From Methylobacterium hispanicum (GTDB taxonomy: Bacteria; Pseudomonadota; Alphaproteobacteria; Rhizobiales; Beijerinckiaceae), in assembly GCF_022179285.1 (NCBI RefSeq), contig NZ_BPQO01000002.1, positions 124,001-188,000 of the forward strand: DNA of 64,000 nt, given 5' to 3'. Below are positions 26,335 through 36,091 of the stretch, piece after piece. The notes beneath the pieces are model-generated. The model did no database searches, was not told the origin of the DNA, and was given only the letters and a program-made list of their open reading frames with translations. Every line of letters starts with the position of its first letter. Position 1 is the first letter of the stretch. The position numbers and the translations under genes were made by a program.

Positions 26335-28971
26335 ATGCGCTCGCTTCGCCGCTCCGCGTCGCCCTACGACACCTTCGTCGATACGCTGCGCCCCTTCCTG
26401 GCGCGCCGTCTGACGGAGCTGGGCGGCCTCGTGCTGTTCACCGCCGCCGTGGCCCTCACCGTGGCGCTGGCGACGTGGTCGATCGACGACCCGAGCCTTA
26501 ACCACGCCACCGACCACGCCGCCCACAACGTGCTCGGGCGCCCGGGCGCCGTGGTCTCCGACCTCGCCATGCAGATTCTCGGCCTCGGCTCGCTCGCCCT
26601 GGTGCTGCCGCCCGCGCTGTGGGGCATGCGGCTGATGCGCGAGCGCGACCTGCCGCGCGGGGGCCTGCGCATCGCGCTCTGGATCATCGGCTTCTGCGCG
26701 GCGAGCGCGGTCGCGAGCGCCCTGCCGCCCACCGCGCGCTGGCCGCTGCCGACGGGCCTCGGCGGCGTGGCCGGCGATTCGCTGCTCGGTCTCGGCCGGA
26801 CGATCGTGGGTGCCATCGCGGGTCCGGCCGCCGCGCTCGTCGGCTTCGCCTACGCGGTCTTGGCGATCCTCTGCCTCACGGGTGCCTGTCGCGCCGGGCT
26901 CAACGACGCGGACGAATCCTACGACGCCTACGAGGCGGCGCCCCCGATGCGTCGGGCATCCGCCCACCGCTCGGAGGTTCGCGACGTCGCGGGTGAGCCG
27001 GGACTCGGCCTGGTCGGGCTCGGCGCACTGGCGCAGGCCGTGATGCGCGGCCGCGCGGCGCTCGGCGAGACGGTGGAGAACTGGCGTGCCCAGCGCTCCG
27101 GCAACCTCGCCTATGCGGGTGCCTCGCCGACGCTGGCGGCGCAGCGCGCCTTCGCGGACGAGGAGGCCCCCTGGGCCGACCACGCGCCTCCGCCCCAGGC
27201 CCAGCCGGCCGCTCGGCGCGAGCCGGTCTTCGACGAGGTGGAGGCGCCCCGTCCGCAGCAGCGCGGCCGCACGCCGCTCCCCGCCGCGGATCTGCCCGAC
27301 ACGGACGAGGACGACGTCGCCGCCGAGCCGGTGCGCTCGCGCGTCGCGCCTCCGGCCGCAGCCCCGGTCCCGGCCCGGCGCCAGCCCCTGCCGCCGCCGG
27401 TCCATCCGGACGATTACGAGCTGCCGGCGCTGGGTCTCCTGGCCGAGCCGCGCGGACCCTCGCCCGCGAGCCTTGTCTCGGCCGACGCGCTGGAGCAGAA
27501 CGCGACGCTCCTGGAGGCCACGCTCGGCGATTTCGGGGTGCGCGGCGACATCCTGGCCGTGCGGCCGGGCCCGGTCGTCACGCTCTACGAGCTGGAGCCG
27601 GCGCCCGGCACCAAGTCGAGCCGGGTGATCTCGCTCGCCGACGACATCGCGCGCTCGATGTCGGCGGTCTCGGCCCGCGTCGCGGTGGTCCCCGGCCGCA
27701 ACGCCATCGGCATCGAATTGCCGAACACGCGCCGCGAGACCGTGTTCCTGCGCGAACTCCTGGCCTCGGCCGACTTCGTGGAGACGAAGCACAAGCTGGC
27801 GCTGTGCTTAGGGAAAAACATCGGCGGCGAGCCGATCATCGCGGACCTGGCCCGCATGCCGCACCTGCTGGTGGCCGGCACCACCGGCTCGGGCAAGTCG
27901 GTGGCGATCAACACCATGATCCTGAGCCTGCTCTACCGGATGAAGCCGGAGGAGTGCCGCCTGATCATGGTCGATCCCAAGATGCTGGAACTCTCCGTCT
28001 ACGATGGCATCCCGCACCTGCTCTCCCCCGTCGTCACCGACCCGAAGAAGGCGGTCATCGCCCTCAAATGGGCCGTGCGCGAGATGGAGGAGCGCTACAA
28101 GAAGATGTCCAAGATCGCGGTGCGCAACATCGACGGCTACAACGCCCGCGTTCAGGAGGCCCAGAGCCGCGGTGAGGTCCTGACGCGGACCGTCCAGACC
28201 GGCTTCGACCGGCAGACCGGCGAGGCGATCTACGAGGACGAGGCGATGGACCTCAGCCCTCTGCCCTACATCGTGATCGTGGTGGACGAGATGGCCGACC
28301 TGATGATGGTGGCCGGCAAGGACATCGAGGGGGCGATCCAGCGGCTGGCGCAGATGGCGCGGGCGGCGGGCATCCACCTGATCATGGCGACGCAGCGCCC
28401 GTCGGTGGACGTGATCACCGGCACCATCAAGGCGAACTTCCCGACCCGGATCTCCTTCCAGGTCACGAGCAAGATCGACTCGCGCACCATTCTCGGCGAG
28501 ATGGGCGCCGAGCAGCTTCTGGGCCAGGGCGACATGCTGTTCATGGCCGGCGGCGGGCGCACGACGCGCGTGCACGGGCCGTTCTGCTCGGACGCCGAGG
28601 TCGAGAGCGTGGTCGCCCACCTCAAGCGCCAGGGCCGCCCCGCCTACCTCGACGCCGTCACGGCCGACGACGAGGAAGACGCCTCGGGCAAGGGCGGTAA
28701 GGGCAAGGGCGCCACCGAGCTCGAGGTGGACGGGGCGGTGTTCGACCAGGGCGCCTTCGGCGAGGCAGGCGGCGACCTCTACGAGCAAGCCGTTCAGGTG
28801 GTGCTGCGGGACCAGAAGGCCTCGACCAGCTACATCCAGCGTCGCCTGCAGATCGGCTACAACCGCGCCGCCTCGCTGATGGAGCGGATGGAGATCGAGG
28901 GCATCGTCGGGCCGGCCAACCACGCGGGCAAACGCGAGATCCTGATCGAGACCGACCAGCACGGGGTTTGA
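26335..28971 (+). CDS. ftsK: DNA translocase FtsK
   Basis: 878-aa membrane-anchored DNA pump for chromosome segregation and dimer resolution at the septum. The N terminus carries four membrane segments (within residues 30-185), followed by a Pro/Arg-rich linker (about 200-390). The alpha/beta motor has Walker A GTTGSGKS at 515-522 and Walker [13 protein letters not shown] near 643-654. The C-terminal winged-helix gamma domain (about 810-878) contains [20 protein letters not shown] and would read KOPS sites. Length is typical for alphaproteobacteria. Confidence 0.96.
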   Translation: MRSLRRSASPYDTFVDTLRPFLARRLTELGGLVLFTAAVALTVALATWSIDDPSLNHATDHAAHNVLGRPGAVVSDLAMQILGLGSLALVLPPALWGMRLMRERDLPRGGLRIALWIIGFCAASAVASALPPTARWPLPTGLGGVAGDSLLGLGRTIVGAIAGPAAALVGFAYAVLAILCLTGACRAGLNDADESYDAYEAAPPMRRASAHRSEVRDVAGEPGLGLVGLGALAQAVMRGRAALGETVENWRAQRSGNLAYAGASPTLAAQRAFADEEAPWADHAPPPQAQPAARREPVFDEVEAPRPQQRGRTPLPAADLPDTDEDDVAAEPVRSRVAPPAAAPVPARRQPLPPPVHPDDYELPALGLLAEPRGPSPASLVSADALEQNATLLEATLGDFGVRGDILAVRPGPVVTLYELEPAPGTKSSRVISLADDIARSMSAVSARVAVVPGRNAIGIELPNTRRETVFLRELLASADFVETKHKLALCLGKNIGGEPIIADLARMPHLLVAGTTGSGKSVAINTMILSLLYRMKPEECRLIMVDPKMLELSVYDGIPHLLSPVVTDPKKAVIALKWAVREMEERYKKMSKIAVRNIDGYNARVQEAQSRGEVLTRTVQTGFDRQTGEAIYEDEAMDLSPLPYIVIVVDEMADLMMVAGKDIEGAIQRLAQMARAAGIHLIMATQRPSVDVITGTIKANFPTRISFQVTSKIDSRTILGEMGAEQLLGQGDMLFMAGGGRTTRVHGPFCSDAEVESVVAHLKRQGRPAYLDAVTADDEEDASGKGGKGKGATELEVDGAVFDQGAFGEAGGDLYEQAVQVVLRDQKASTSYIQRRLQIGYNRAASLMERMEIEGIVGPANHAGKREILIETDQHGV

Positions 28972-28994
28972 GCATCGCGTCGCGCGCAGGCACC

Positions 28995-29030
28995 GTCATT
29001 CCGGGGCGCCGAAGGCGAACCCGGGATGAC
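28995..29030. repeat. GTCATTCCGGG...CCCGGGATGAC dispersed-type palindrome
   Basis: 11-bp arms with one mismatch and a 14-nt centre, between the convergent ftsK and phosphatase genes. It matches the GTCATTCCGGG(N)CCCGGAATGAC style of intergenic repeat that I know from many alphaproteobacteria. Only one copy is seen here. Confidence 0.55.
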
Positions 29031-29071
29031 GAGCTGGAGGCGGCAACCTGGCGCGGGAAGCCCGGTGCCGG

Positions 29072-29797
29072 CTACTCCCGCTGAATCACCCGATCGACCA
29101 CGAGATCGGACCAGAAGCCGGGACGGAAATCGCGCTTGAGTGCCTCGGGGTCGTAGACCGTCTCGACCCAGGTGAGGAAATCGAGCCCCCTGGACTCGCC
29201 CTCGACGAGGTAGCGGGCGAAGAAGGCGTCGAGGATGCCGGTCTTGGCGAAGCGGAAATGGCCGTAGCGCGCCGAGAGCTGGCCCATCGCCTCCCGCACC
29301 GGGCGGCCCTCGTGGATGATCAAGTAGAGGGCTGCCGCGAGTCCCGCCCGGTCCGCGCCCGACTTGCAGTGCATCACGGCCGGGTACTCGATCGACGCGA
29401 AGACGTCGCGGGCGGCCAGGACCGTGGCGCGGTCCGGCGCCTCGCGCGAGCGCAGCACGAATTCGACGAGCTTCAGCCCGTGCCGCTCGCAGGCCTCCCG
29501 CTGCAACGGCCAGGAGCCGTGCTCGCGCCCGCCCCGCAGGGTGACGATGGTGCGTACGCCCTCCCGGCGGAAGCGCGCCAGCTGGTGGGGGCCGGGCTGG
29601 GCCGAGCGCCAGAGCTCCCCCCGGCCGACCCGGTGCCGGTTCAGGTAGGCCATCCGGAACACGCCGTGATCGACGAACAGCATGTTGGCCCAGGCCATCA
29701 GCCGCCCGCCCGCGCCGGTGATCGGCCGCTCGAAGCGGGCGATGCGCGCCATGCGCCGGGCGTAGCGCGTCTCGGGCTTCAGGAATCGCTTGAACAC
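29072..29797 (-). CDS. Tyrosine/dual-specificity phosphatase family protein
   Basis: 241-aa protein with the cysteine phosphatase loop HCKSGADRAG (C-x5-R) near residue 150 and a general-acid loop upstream. Plus-side motifs such as LWRSAQPGPHQLARF and TIVTLRG are typical of bacterial dual-specificity or inositol-type phosphatases acting on phosphotyrosine or phosphoinositide-like substrates. A GTG start at 29797 gives a basic N terminus without signal peptide, so it should be cytoplasmic. The substrate is unknown. It converges with ftsK. Confidence 0.85.
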   Translation of the reverse strand: MFKRFLKPETRYARRMARIARFERPITGAGGRLMAWANMLFVDHGVFRMAYLNRHRVGRGELWRSAQPGPHQLARFRREGVRTIVTLRGGREHGSWPLQREACERHGLKLVEFVLRSREAPDRATVLAARDVFASIEYPAVMHCKSGADRAGLAAALYLIIHEGRPVREAMGQLSARYGHFRFAKTGILDAFFARYLVEGESRGLDFLTWVETVYDPEALKRDFRPGFWSDLVVDRVIQRE

Positions 29798-30018
29798 GGG
29801 GGGCGGGATCGGGTCGCACGGAATGGATCGCCGCCTCTAACAGCCGTGCCGGGCGGCGGCAATTTCCGGACGCGGCCAACGAGGCGGCTCACACGGGGCG
29901 GCGCATCGGCACCGCTCTTGCCTTCAGTTCGCCAGGATCGCGACTGAACCTGCGGGCCGGCACCGGTGTTGTCAGCCCGCAGCCCCCACGAGGCAGCCCC
30001 CACCAGGAAGGTCCGGCC

Positions 30019-30525
30019 ATGAGCACGCGCACCACGAGCATCCGCCGGGCCCGCGAGGGGGATGTCGGCGGGTTGTCGCGGGTGTTCGACGCGGCTTGGC
30101 GCGAGGCCTACCGGGGCATCATCCCGGGCGTGGCCCTCGAGCGGATGATCGCCCAGCGCGACGGGACGTGGTGGCGCGGGGCCCTGCGGCGCGGCCGCCC
30201 GCTCGCGGTGCTGGACGCGGGGGACGCGGTCGTCGGCTACGCCGCCTACGGCCGGGCGCGCAGCCGCGGCCTGGGCACCGAGGGCGAGATCGACGAACTC
30301 TATCTCCTGCCGGAATACCAGGGCCTCGGCCTCGGCCGGCGCCTGTTCCGCGCCGTGCGCAACGATCTCGCGGACCACGGCCTCGCGCGCCTTGGCGCCT
30401 GGGCCCTGGAGGAGAACGGTCGCGCGGGCGCCTTCTACGCGGCGCTGGGCGGCCGGGCCGGCCCCCACGTGCTCGACCGGGTGGCCGGGGTGCCATTGTC
30501 GAAGATCGGCTACATCTTCGGCTGA
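30019..30525 (+). CDS. GNAT-family N-acetyltransferase
   Basis: 168-aa acetyltransferase. The acetyl-CoA-binding motif A is seen as [21 protein letters not shown] (Q-x-x-G-x-G/R pattern), followed by the C-terminal strand-helix region with [20 protein letters not shown]. This is the RimI/YjgM-like general class; substrate cannot be deduced. It starts at an ATG preceded by AGGAAGG and lies 110 bp upstream of ppa on the same strand. Confidence 0.85.
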   Translation: MSTRTTSIRRAREGDVGGLSRVFDAAWREAYRGIIPGVALERMIAQRDGTWWRGALRRGRPLAVLDAGDAVVGYAAYGRARSRGLGTEGEIDELYLLPEYQGLGLGRRLFRAVRNDLADHGLARLGAWALEENGRAGAFYAALGGRAGPHVLDRVAGVPLSKIGYIFG

Positions 30526-30635
30526 GGCTCGCGCGCAGCCTGTGCGTGCGCCCGGACACCCGATTTGATTCTCCCGCGGGCGGTTATATGAGACCGCAGG
30601 ACAAGGCCCGCACGCCCGGGCCGGGAGAGACGCCC

Positions 30636-31172
30636 ATGAACATCGACGCCATCTCGCTCGGCAAGAACCCGCCGCACGACGTCAACGTCATCATCGAGGT
30701 GCCGCTCGGCGGCGAGCCGATCAAGTACGAGATGGACAAGGAGGCCGGCACGCTCGTCGTCGACCGGTTCCTCTACACGCCGATGTTCTATCCCGGGAAC
30801 TACGGCTTCATCCCGCACACCCTCTCGGGCGACGGCGACCCGTGCGACGTGCTGGTGGCCAATACCCGCGCCATCATCCCGGGCGCCGTCATCAGCGTGC
30901 GTCCCGTGGGCGTGCTGGTGATGCAGGACGACGGCGGCGAGGACGAGAAGATCATCGCGGTTCCCTCCCGCAAGCTGACCCAGCGCTACAACCGGGTGGA
31001 GAACTACACCGACCTCCCCGAGATCACGGTCAGCCAGATCCAGCACTTCTTCGAGCACTACAAGGATCTGGAGCCCGGCAAGTGGGTCAAGATCGTGCGC
31101 TGGGGCGATCGCGCCGAGGCCGAGCGCCTGATCCTGGAAGGCATCGAGCGTTACAACAAGTCGAAGGCGTGA
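30636..31172 (+). CDS. ppa: Inorganic pyrophosphatase (family I)
   Basis: 178-aa soluble Mg-dependent enzyme that hydrolyses PPi to phosphate and drives biosynthetic reactions. The family signature [10 protein letters not shown] binds the catalytic metals; [17 protein letters not shown] and [12 protein letters not shown] are further conserved blocks. Length matches hexameric bacterial family I enzymes. I chose ATG at 30636 with GGGAGAG upstream. A perfect palindrome follows the gene. Confidence 0.96.
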   Translation: MNIDAISLGKNPPHDVNVIIEVPLGGEPIKYEMDKEAGTLVVDRFLYTPMFYPGNYGFIPHTLSGDGDPCDVLVANTRAIIPGAVISVRPVGVLVMQDDGGEDEKIIAVPSRKLTQRYNRVENYTDLPEITVSQIQHFFEHYKDLEPGKWVKIVRWGDRAEAERLILEGIERYNKSKA

Positions 31173-31197
31173 GGGCCGCGGGGGCGTCGGACGCATC

Positions 31198-31223
31198 CCC
31201 TCTCCCCGCATGCGGGGAGAGGG
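31198..31223. terminator. Perfect 26-bp palindrome, probable bidirectional terminator
   Basis: 13-bp arms (CCCTCTCCCCGCA and complement) with no spacer, lying between the convergent ppa and UbiH-like genes. It belongs to the same CCCTCTCCC-type class as palindromes at 25002, 53426 and 56130. Confidence 0.55.
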
Positions 31224-31244
31224 AAATCGGCGGCACGCTTCCCC

Positions 31245-32513
31245 TCAGAGCCGTTCCCCCCGCAAGAGCCGCGGCTGCGCCCCCCGCGAGGCCGCGGCCT
31301 CGCCGATGAAGAAGCGCTTGAGCCCCGGCATCCGGTCCACCAGCCCGAGGCCGAGGTCGCGGGCCAGCCGCAGCGGCAGGGCATCGTTCGAGAACAGGCG
31401 GTTGAGCCCGTCCGTCGCCGCACCCATCGCGAGGGTGTCGAAGCGGCGGGCCCGCTCGTAGTCGCGCAGCACCGTCTCGGAACCGGGATCGAGCCCCAGG
31501 CGCAGGGCGCCCGTGACCGCCTCGGCCAGCGCGGCGGCGTCGGCGAGGCCGAGATTCAGACCCTGCCCGGCGATCGGATGGATGACGTGGGCGGCGTCGC
31601 CCAGCAGAGCCAGGCGTGGCCCGCGGAAGCTGCGCGCGATGCCGAAGGCGAGCGGGTAGGCGTGCGGCCCGGCCTCCAGCCGGAGCCGGCCGAGTTCCGG
31701 CGTGAAGCGCCGCTCGATCTCGCCCAGCACCTCGTCCGCCTCGCCGCCCAGCAACGCCGGCACGTCGCGGCTGCGCTCGGTCCAGACGATCGAGGAGCGG
31801 TGGCCCAGCGCACCGCCGTCGGCCAGCGGCAGCACCGCGAAGGGCCCGCTCGGCAGGAAGTGCTCGTAGGCGCGTCCCCCGTGCGGCCGGTCATGCCCGA
31901 TCGTCGCGACGATGCCCGATTGCGGGTAGGACCAGCCAACCCAGCCGATGCCGGCCGCCTCGCGCAGGCGCGAGCGCGCCCCGTCGGCCGCCACCACGAG
32001 GTTCGCGGTCTCGGCCGCGCCGTCCGGCGCGATCGCCTGGACCCGATCGCCCACGACCCGCGTGCGGGCCAGCCCGCGCGCCACGAACGCGACGCCGGCC
32101 TCGCGGCAGGCGTCGAGCAGGGCGGCGGCGAGGGGCTCCGCCTCGACCATGTGGGCGAAGGGCGCGCCGTCCTGCACCTCCGTCGGTTCTCCCAGCCCGA
32201 AACTGAGGAAGACCGGGCGAACCGGATCGGCGAGGCGGCTGTCGCTGATCACCATCTCGGTGATCGGTTCGGCCGCCGCACCGAGACGATCCCAGATGCC
32301 GAGCGCCCCGAGCATCCGCCGCCCGCCCGCCGCGACCGCGTAGGCGCGGCCCCGGTGGCGGCCGGCGCCCGCCGGCAGCGCGGGATCGTGAACCGCAACC
32401 GCGAGCGCCGGCCCGTGCGCCCGGGCGAGCGCGAGCGCCAGGGTGAGCCCCGGGATGCCGCCCCCGGCCACGATCAGCTTCCGTCCGCCCGAACGCCCGC
32501 TCGATCCGCTCAT
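31245..32513 (-). CDS. UbiH/UbiF-family FAD-dependent monooxygenase
   Basis: 422-aa flavoprotein hydroxylase. The N-terminal FAD loop is VAGGGIPGLTLALALA; a DG motif appears as VVAADGARSRLREAAG, and the second FAD motif GDAAHVIHPIAGQGLNLGLAD is the ubiquinone-hydroxylase signature. It probably hydroxylates a ring position of the ubiquinone precursor; which position (UbiH, UbiF, UbiI or UbiL-like) cannot be told from sequence alone. GAGGAG precedes the ATG at 32513. It is divergent from tesB. Confidence 0.88.
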   Translation of the reverse strand: MSGSSGRSGGRKLIVAGGGIPGLTLALALARAHGPALAVAVHDPALPAGAGRHRGRAYAVAAGGRRMLGALGIWDRLGAAAEPITEMVISDSRLADPVRPVFLSFGLGEPTEVQDGAPFAHMVEAEPLAAALLDACREAGVAFVARGLARTRVVGDRVQAIAPDGAAETANLVVAADGARSRLREAAGIGWVGWSYPQSGIVATIGHDRPHGGRAYEHFLPSGPFAVLPLADGGALGHRSSIVWTERSRDVPALLGGEADEVLGEIERRFTPELGRLRLEAGPHAYPLAFGIARSFRGPRLALLGDAAHVIHPIAGQGLNLGLADAAALAEAVTGALRLGLDPGSETVLRDYERARRFDTLAMGAATDGLNRLFSNDALPLRLARDLGLGLVDRMPGLKRFFIGEAAASRGAQPRLLRGERL

Positions 32514-32638
32514 CACGCTCCTCTGCGTCTTCCGACCCTTGCGCCCCCGGTCCTGCGTGGCTTGCCGCGCGGGCGGTGCTATGTCGATTCCGCGACCCAC
32601 CGATAACTCACCGCCCCGCCGAAGGCACCGCCCGCCGC

Positions 32639-33502
32639 ATGACCGACATCGTCACAGAGCTTCTCGACATCCTCGACCTGGAGCGCCTGGAGGAGGACCT
32701 GTTCCGGGGCGTGAGCCCGCGGGTGAGCTGGCCCCGGGTCTTCGGCGGGCAGGTGGTGGCGCAGGCGCTGGTGGCGGCGAGCCGCACCGTGCCGGCGAGC
32801 CGGCCGCCTCACTCGCTGCACGCCTACTTCCTGCTCGGCGGCGACCCGAAGGCGCCGATCATCTACGAGGTCGAGCGCATCCGCGACGGCGGCAGCTTCA
32901 CCACCCGACGCGTGCGGGCGATCCAGCACGGGCGGCCGATCTTCGCCACCTCTGTCTCCTTCCAGACCGAGGAGGAGGGATACGCGCACCAGGTACCGAT
33001 GCCGGGCGCGCCCGACCCGGATGCGCTCCCGTCCGTCAGGACGCTGATCGAGCGGGGCGGTGCCAACCTGCCGCCCGCGCTGACCGGGTACTTCGCCCGC
33101 CCCCGTCCGATCGAGCTGAAGCCGGTGGACCTGCGCCGCTACCTCGAACCCGGCCCTGCCGACCCGGTCTGCAACGTCTGGCTGCGGGCGGCCTCGCGCC
33201 TGCCGGACGACCCGGCGATCCACCGGGCGGTGCTGGCCTACGCCTCCGATATGACGCTCCTCGACGCGACGCTGATCGCCCATGGCCGCTCGGTGTTCGA
33301 CCCCGACATCCAGGGCGCGAGCCTCGACCACGCGCTCTGGTTCCACAGGCCATTCCGGGCCGATTCCTGGCTGCTCTACACGCAGGACAGCCCCAGCACC
33401 GGCGGCGCCCGCGGCTTCGCCCGGGGCCAGATCTTCACCCAGGACGGAGACCTGGTTGCCTCGGTAGCCCAGGAAGGCCTGATCCGGCCGCGTCGGGCCT
33501 GA
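32639..33502 (+). CDS. tesB: Acyl-CoA thioesterase II
   Basis: 287-aa double-hot-dog thioesterase that hydrolyses medium- and long-chain acyl-CoA. The N-terminal half has VFGGQVVAQALVAASRTV and HSLHAYFLLGGDP; the C-terminal half has YASDMTLLDATL and LDHALWFHRPFRADSWLL. GRGQIFTQ-type Gln (here FARGQIFTQDG) and the Asp of SDMTLLDA match the catalytic residues of E. coli TesB. Length matches the family. It is a stand-alone gene divergent from the UbiH-like gene. Confidence 0.95.
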   Translation: MTDIVTELLDILDLERLEEDLFRGVSPRVSWPRVFGGQVVAQALVAASRTVPASRPPHSLHAYFLLGGDPKAPIIYEVERIRDGGSFTTRRVRAIQHGRPIFATSVSFQTEEEGYAHQVPMPGAPDPDALPSVRTLIERGGANLPPALTGYFARPRPIELKPVDLRRYLEPGPADPVCNVWLRAASRLPDDPAIHRAVLAYASDMTLLDATLIAHGRSVFDPDIQGASLDHALWFHRPFRADSWLLYTQDSPSTGGARGFARGQIFTQDGDLVASVAQEGLIRPRRA

Positions 33503-33653
33503 CGCATCCCGAACACGCAAATCTGCCCAATCGATCGCCAATCTGCCGACCCGATAGGCACAAGCTCGACCATTGGGGCGGCAACCGTGAGTCCTAATCG
33601 ATCAAAGCGTGGGCAGAACTGCGTCTTTCCGGAAAGTTCCGTCCGGCCAGCCC

Positions 33654-33669
33654 TGGCATAGTCCTTGAA
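33654..33669 (+). promoter_or_regulatory. Candidate sigma-54 promoter for glnK-amtB
   Basis: TGGCAT-AGTCC-TTGAA fits the -24/-12 pattern TGGCAC-N5-TTGCA except for C-to-T in the -24 box and GC-to-GA at -12, with correct spacing. It lies 112 bp before glnK, an operon commonly driven by NtrC and RpoN. I see no clear NtrC palindrome upstream. Confidence 0.45.
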
Positions 33670-33672
33670 TAG

Positions 33673-34119
<447 letters not shown>

Positions 34120-34216
34120 GTCTTCCCGGGCCGGACGGCCCGCAGCGAGCCGCCGATCCGCTCGCCCCATCCTTCACCTCAAGCGACAGACAAACGCGAC
34201 CGGGAGTCTCGTGTCC

Positions 34217-35713
34217 ATGAAACTTCGCAACGTCCTCGCGCTCGGGCTGGGAGGCGCGGCGCTCGCCGCTCTCCTGATCGAGCCCTCGCTGGCCCAGTCG
34301 CCGGCGCCGGAAGCCATCTCGCCGCCGCCCTCGCCGGTGCCGAACAAGGGCGACACCGCCTGGATGCTGGTCTCGTCGGCCTTCGTCCTGATGATGGTCG
34401 TGCCGGGTCTCGCCCTGTTCTACGGCGGCCTCGTGCGCACCAAGAACATGCTCTCGGTGCTGACCCAGGTCTTCGCCATCGGCTGCATCGCCTGCCTGCT
34501 CTGGGTCACCTTCGGCTACAGCCTCTCCTTCACCAACGGCGGCGGCCTCAACGACTTCGTGGGCGGCTTCTCGAAGGCCTTCCTGAAGGGCGTCGACGCG
34601 AACTCGGTGGCGGCGACCTTCTCCAACGGTGTCGTGATCCCCGAATACGTCTACATCTGCTTCCAGATGACGTTCGCGATGATCACGCCGGCCCTCATCG
34701 TCGGCGCCTTCGCCGAGCGGATGAAGTTCTCGGCGCTGGTCGTGTTCTCGATCCTCTGGGTCACGCTGATCTACTTCCCGATGGCCCACATGGTCTGGTA
34801 CTGGGGCGGTCCGGACGTCTTCGCGGACGCGGCCAAGAAGCTGGCCGCCGCGGGTGGCGAGGCGAACGCGGCCGCCAAGGCCGAGTACGACGCGGTGCTG
34901 AATGACGCCGGCATGCTCTTCAAGTGGGGCGCCCTCGACTTCGCTGGCGGCACCGTGGTGCACATCAACGCCGGCATCGCGGGCCTCGTCGGCTGCCTGA
35001 TGCTCGGCAAGCGCATCGGCTACGGCCGCGACCTGCTGGCGCCGCACTCGCTCACCATGACCACGATCGGCGCCGCGCTGCTCTGGGTCGGCTGGTTCGG
35101 GTTCAACGCCGGCTCGAACCTCGAGTCGAACGGCTCGGCCGCGCTCGCGATGCTCAACACCTTCGTGGCCACCGCCGCGGCCGCCATCTCCTGGCTGTTC
35201 GTGGAGTGGGCGCTGAAGGGCAAGCCGTCGCTCCTCGGCATGCTGTCGGGCGCCATCGCGGGCCTCGTCGCCGTCACCCCGGCGGCGGGCTTCGCCGGCC
35301 CGATGGGCTCGATCGTGCTGGGCCTCGTCGCCGGCGCCGCCTGCTTCATCATGTGCTCCAGCGTCAAGAACGCGCTCGGCTACGACGACTCGCTCGACGT
35401 GTTCGGCGTGCACTGCGTCGGAGGCATCATCGGCGCCATCGCGACCGGCATCCTGGTCAACCCCGCGCTCGGCGGCGTCGGCATCCCCGACTACACCACC
35501 AAGCCCGGCGAGCTGACGGTGGGCACCTACGAGCTCGCCACGCAGGTCATGGCCCAGCTGAAGGCCGTGGGCTTCACCATCCTGTGGTCGGGCATCGGAT
35601 CGGCGATCCTCTACAAGCTGGTCGATCTGACCATCGGCCTGCGCGTGACGCAGGAGGAGGAGCGCGAGGGTCTCGACATCGCCGACCACGGCGAGCGCGC
35701 CTACAACTACTGA
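34217..35713 (+). CDS. amtB: Ammonium transporter AmtB
   Basis: 498-aa inner-membrane ammonium channel with about eleven transmembrane helices after a cleavable signal peptide (ending near SLAQS). Pore features visible are the twin-histidine helices (HINAGIAGLVGCLM and HCVGGIIGAI) and YWGGPDVF near the periplasmic vestibule. The C-terminal cytoplasmic tail contains the GlnK contact region (GLRVTQEEEREGLDIADHGE). The start could be GTG at 34211 or ATG at 34217; GGGAG is upstream of both. It is coupled to glnK and ends in a strong terminator. Confidence 0.96.
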   Translation: MKLRNVLALGLGGAALAALLIEPSLAQSPAPEAISPPPSPVPNKGDTAWMLVSSAFVLMMVVPGLALFYGGLVRTKNMLSVLTQVFAIGCIACLLWVTFGYSLSFTNGGGLNDFVGGFSKAFLKGVDANSVAATFSNGVVIPEYVYICFQMTFAMITPALIVGAFAERMKFSALVVFSILWVTLIYFPMAHMVWYWGGPDVFADAAKKLAAAGGEANAAAKAEYDAVLNDAGMLFKWGALDFAGGTVVHINAGIAGLVGCLMLGKRIGYGRDLLAPHSLTMTTIGAALLWVGWFGFNAGSNLESNGSAALAMLNTFVATAAAAISWLFVEWALKGKPSLLGMLSGAIAGLVAVTPAAGFAGPMGSIVLGLVAGAACFIMCSSVKNALGYDDSLDVFGVHCVGGIIGAIATGILVNPALGGVGIPDYTTKPGELTVGTYELATQVMAQLKAVGFTILWSGIGSAILYKLVDLTIGLRVTQEEEREGLDIADHGERAYNY

Positions 35714-35739
35714 TCCGGCACAAGCGCGGACCAAGCGAT

Positions 35740-35773
35740 GGACGGCCCCGGCTCGCGAGAGCCGGGGCCGTCC
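35740..35773 (+). terminator. Terminator after amtB
   Basis: Perfect 15-bp stem (GGACGGCCCCGGCTC and complement) with a GCGA tetraloop, 27 bp after the amtB stop. It is followed by GCGTTTCGG rather than a strict T-tract. Confidence 0.7.
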
Positions 35774-36091
35774 GCGTTTCGGACCGCCCGACCCGAACCA
35801 GTATCGAATCGGGCGCCCGCCGAAACTGGAGCGGGCGATACCAGAAAGATCAGGGGAGATCTGGACGGGCGGCGGGATCTGCTTCCCCACGCTGGCGGAT
35901 CAACGGTTTCTTAACCAAAGCAGCGATTTGGGATCACGCTGTTGTGTCCTTGCGGCAACATGCGGGCGCCAAGAACCCGATCGGGCCTCGAATGCCCGAA
36001 AACTAGGCAAATGCCCGCAGTTTCATTTTGCGGTGTTCGCCGCGGTCGAGGCATTTTCGGTCCATAGAATAAACTTGGGGCTCGAAAACTC
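35774..36091. other. Porin upstream region
   Basis: About 320 bp between the amtB terminator and the porin ATG. The last 160 bp are relatively A+T-rich (for example around AATAAACTT near 36070) and probably hold the porin promoter and a long 5' leader. I cannot assign a specific promoter, operator or RNA fold. Confidence 0.4.
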
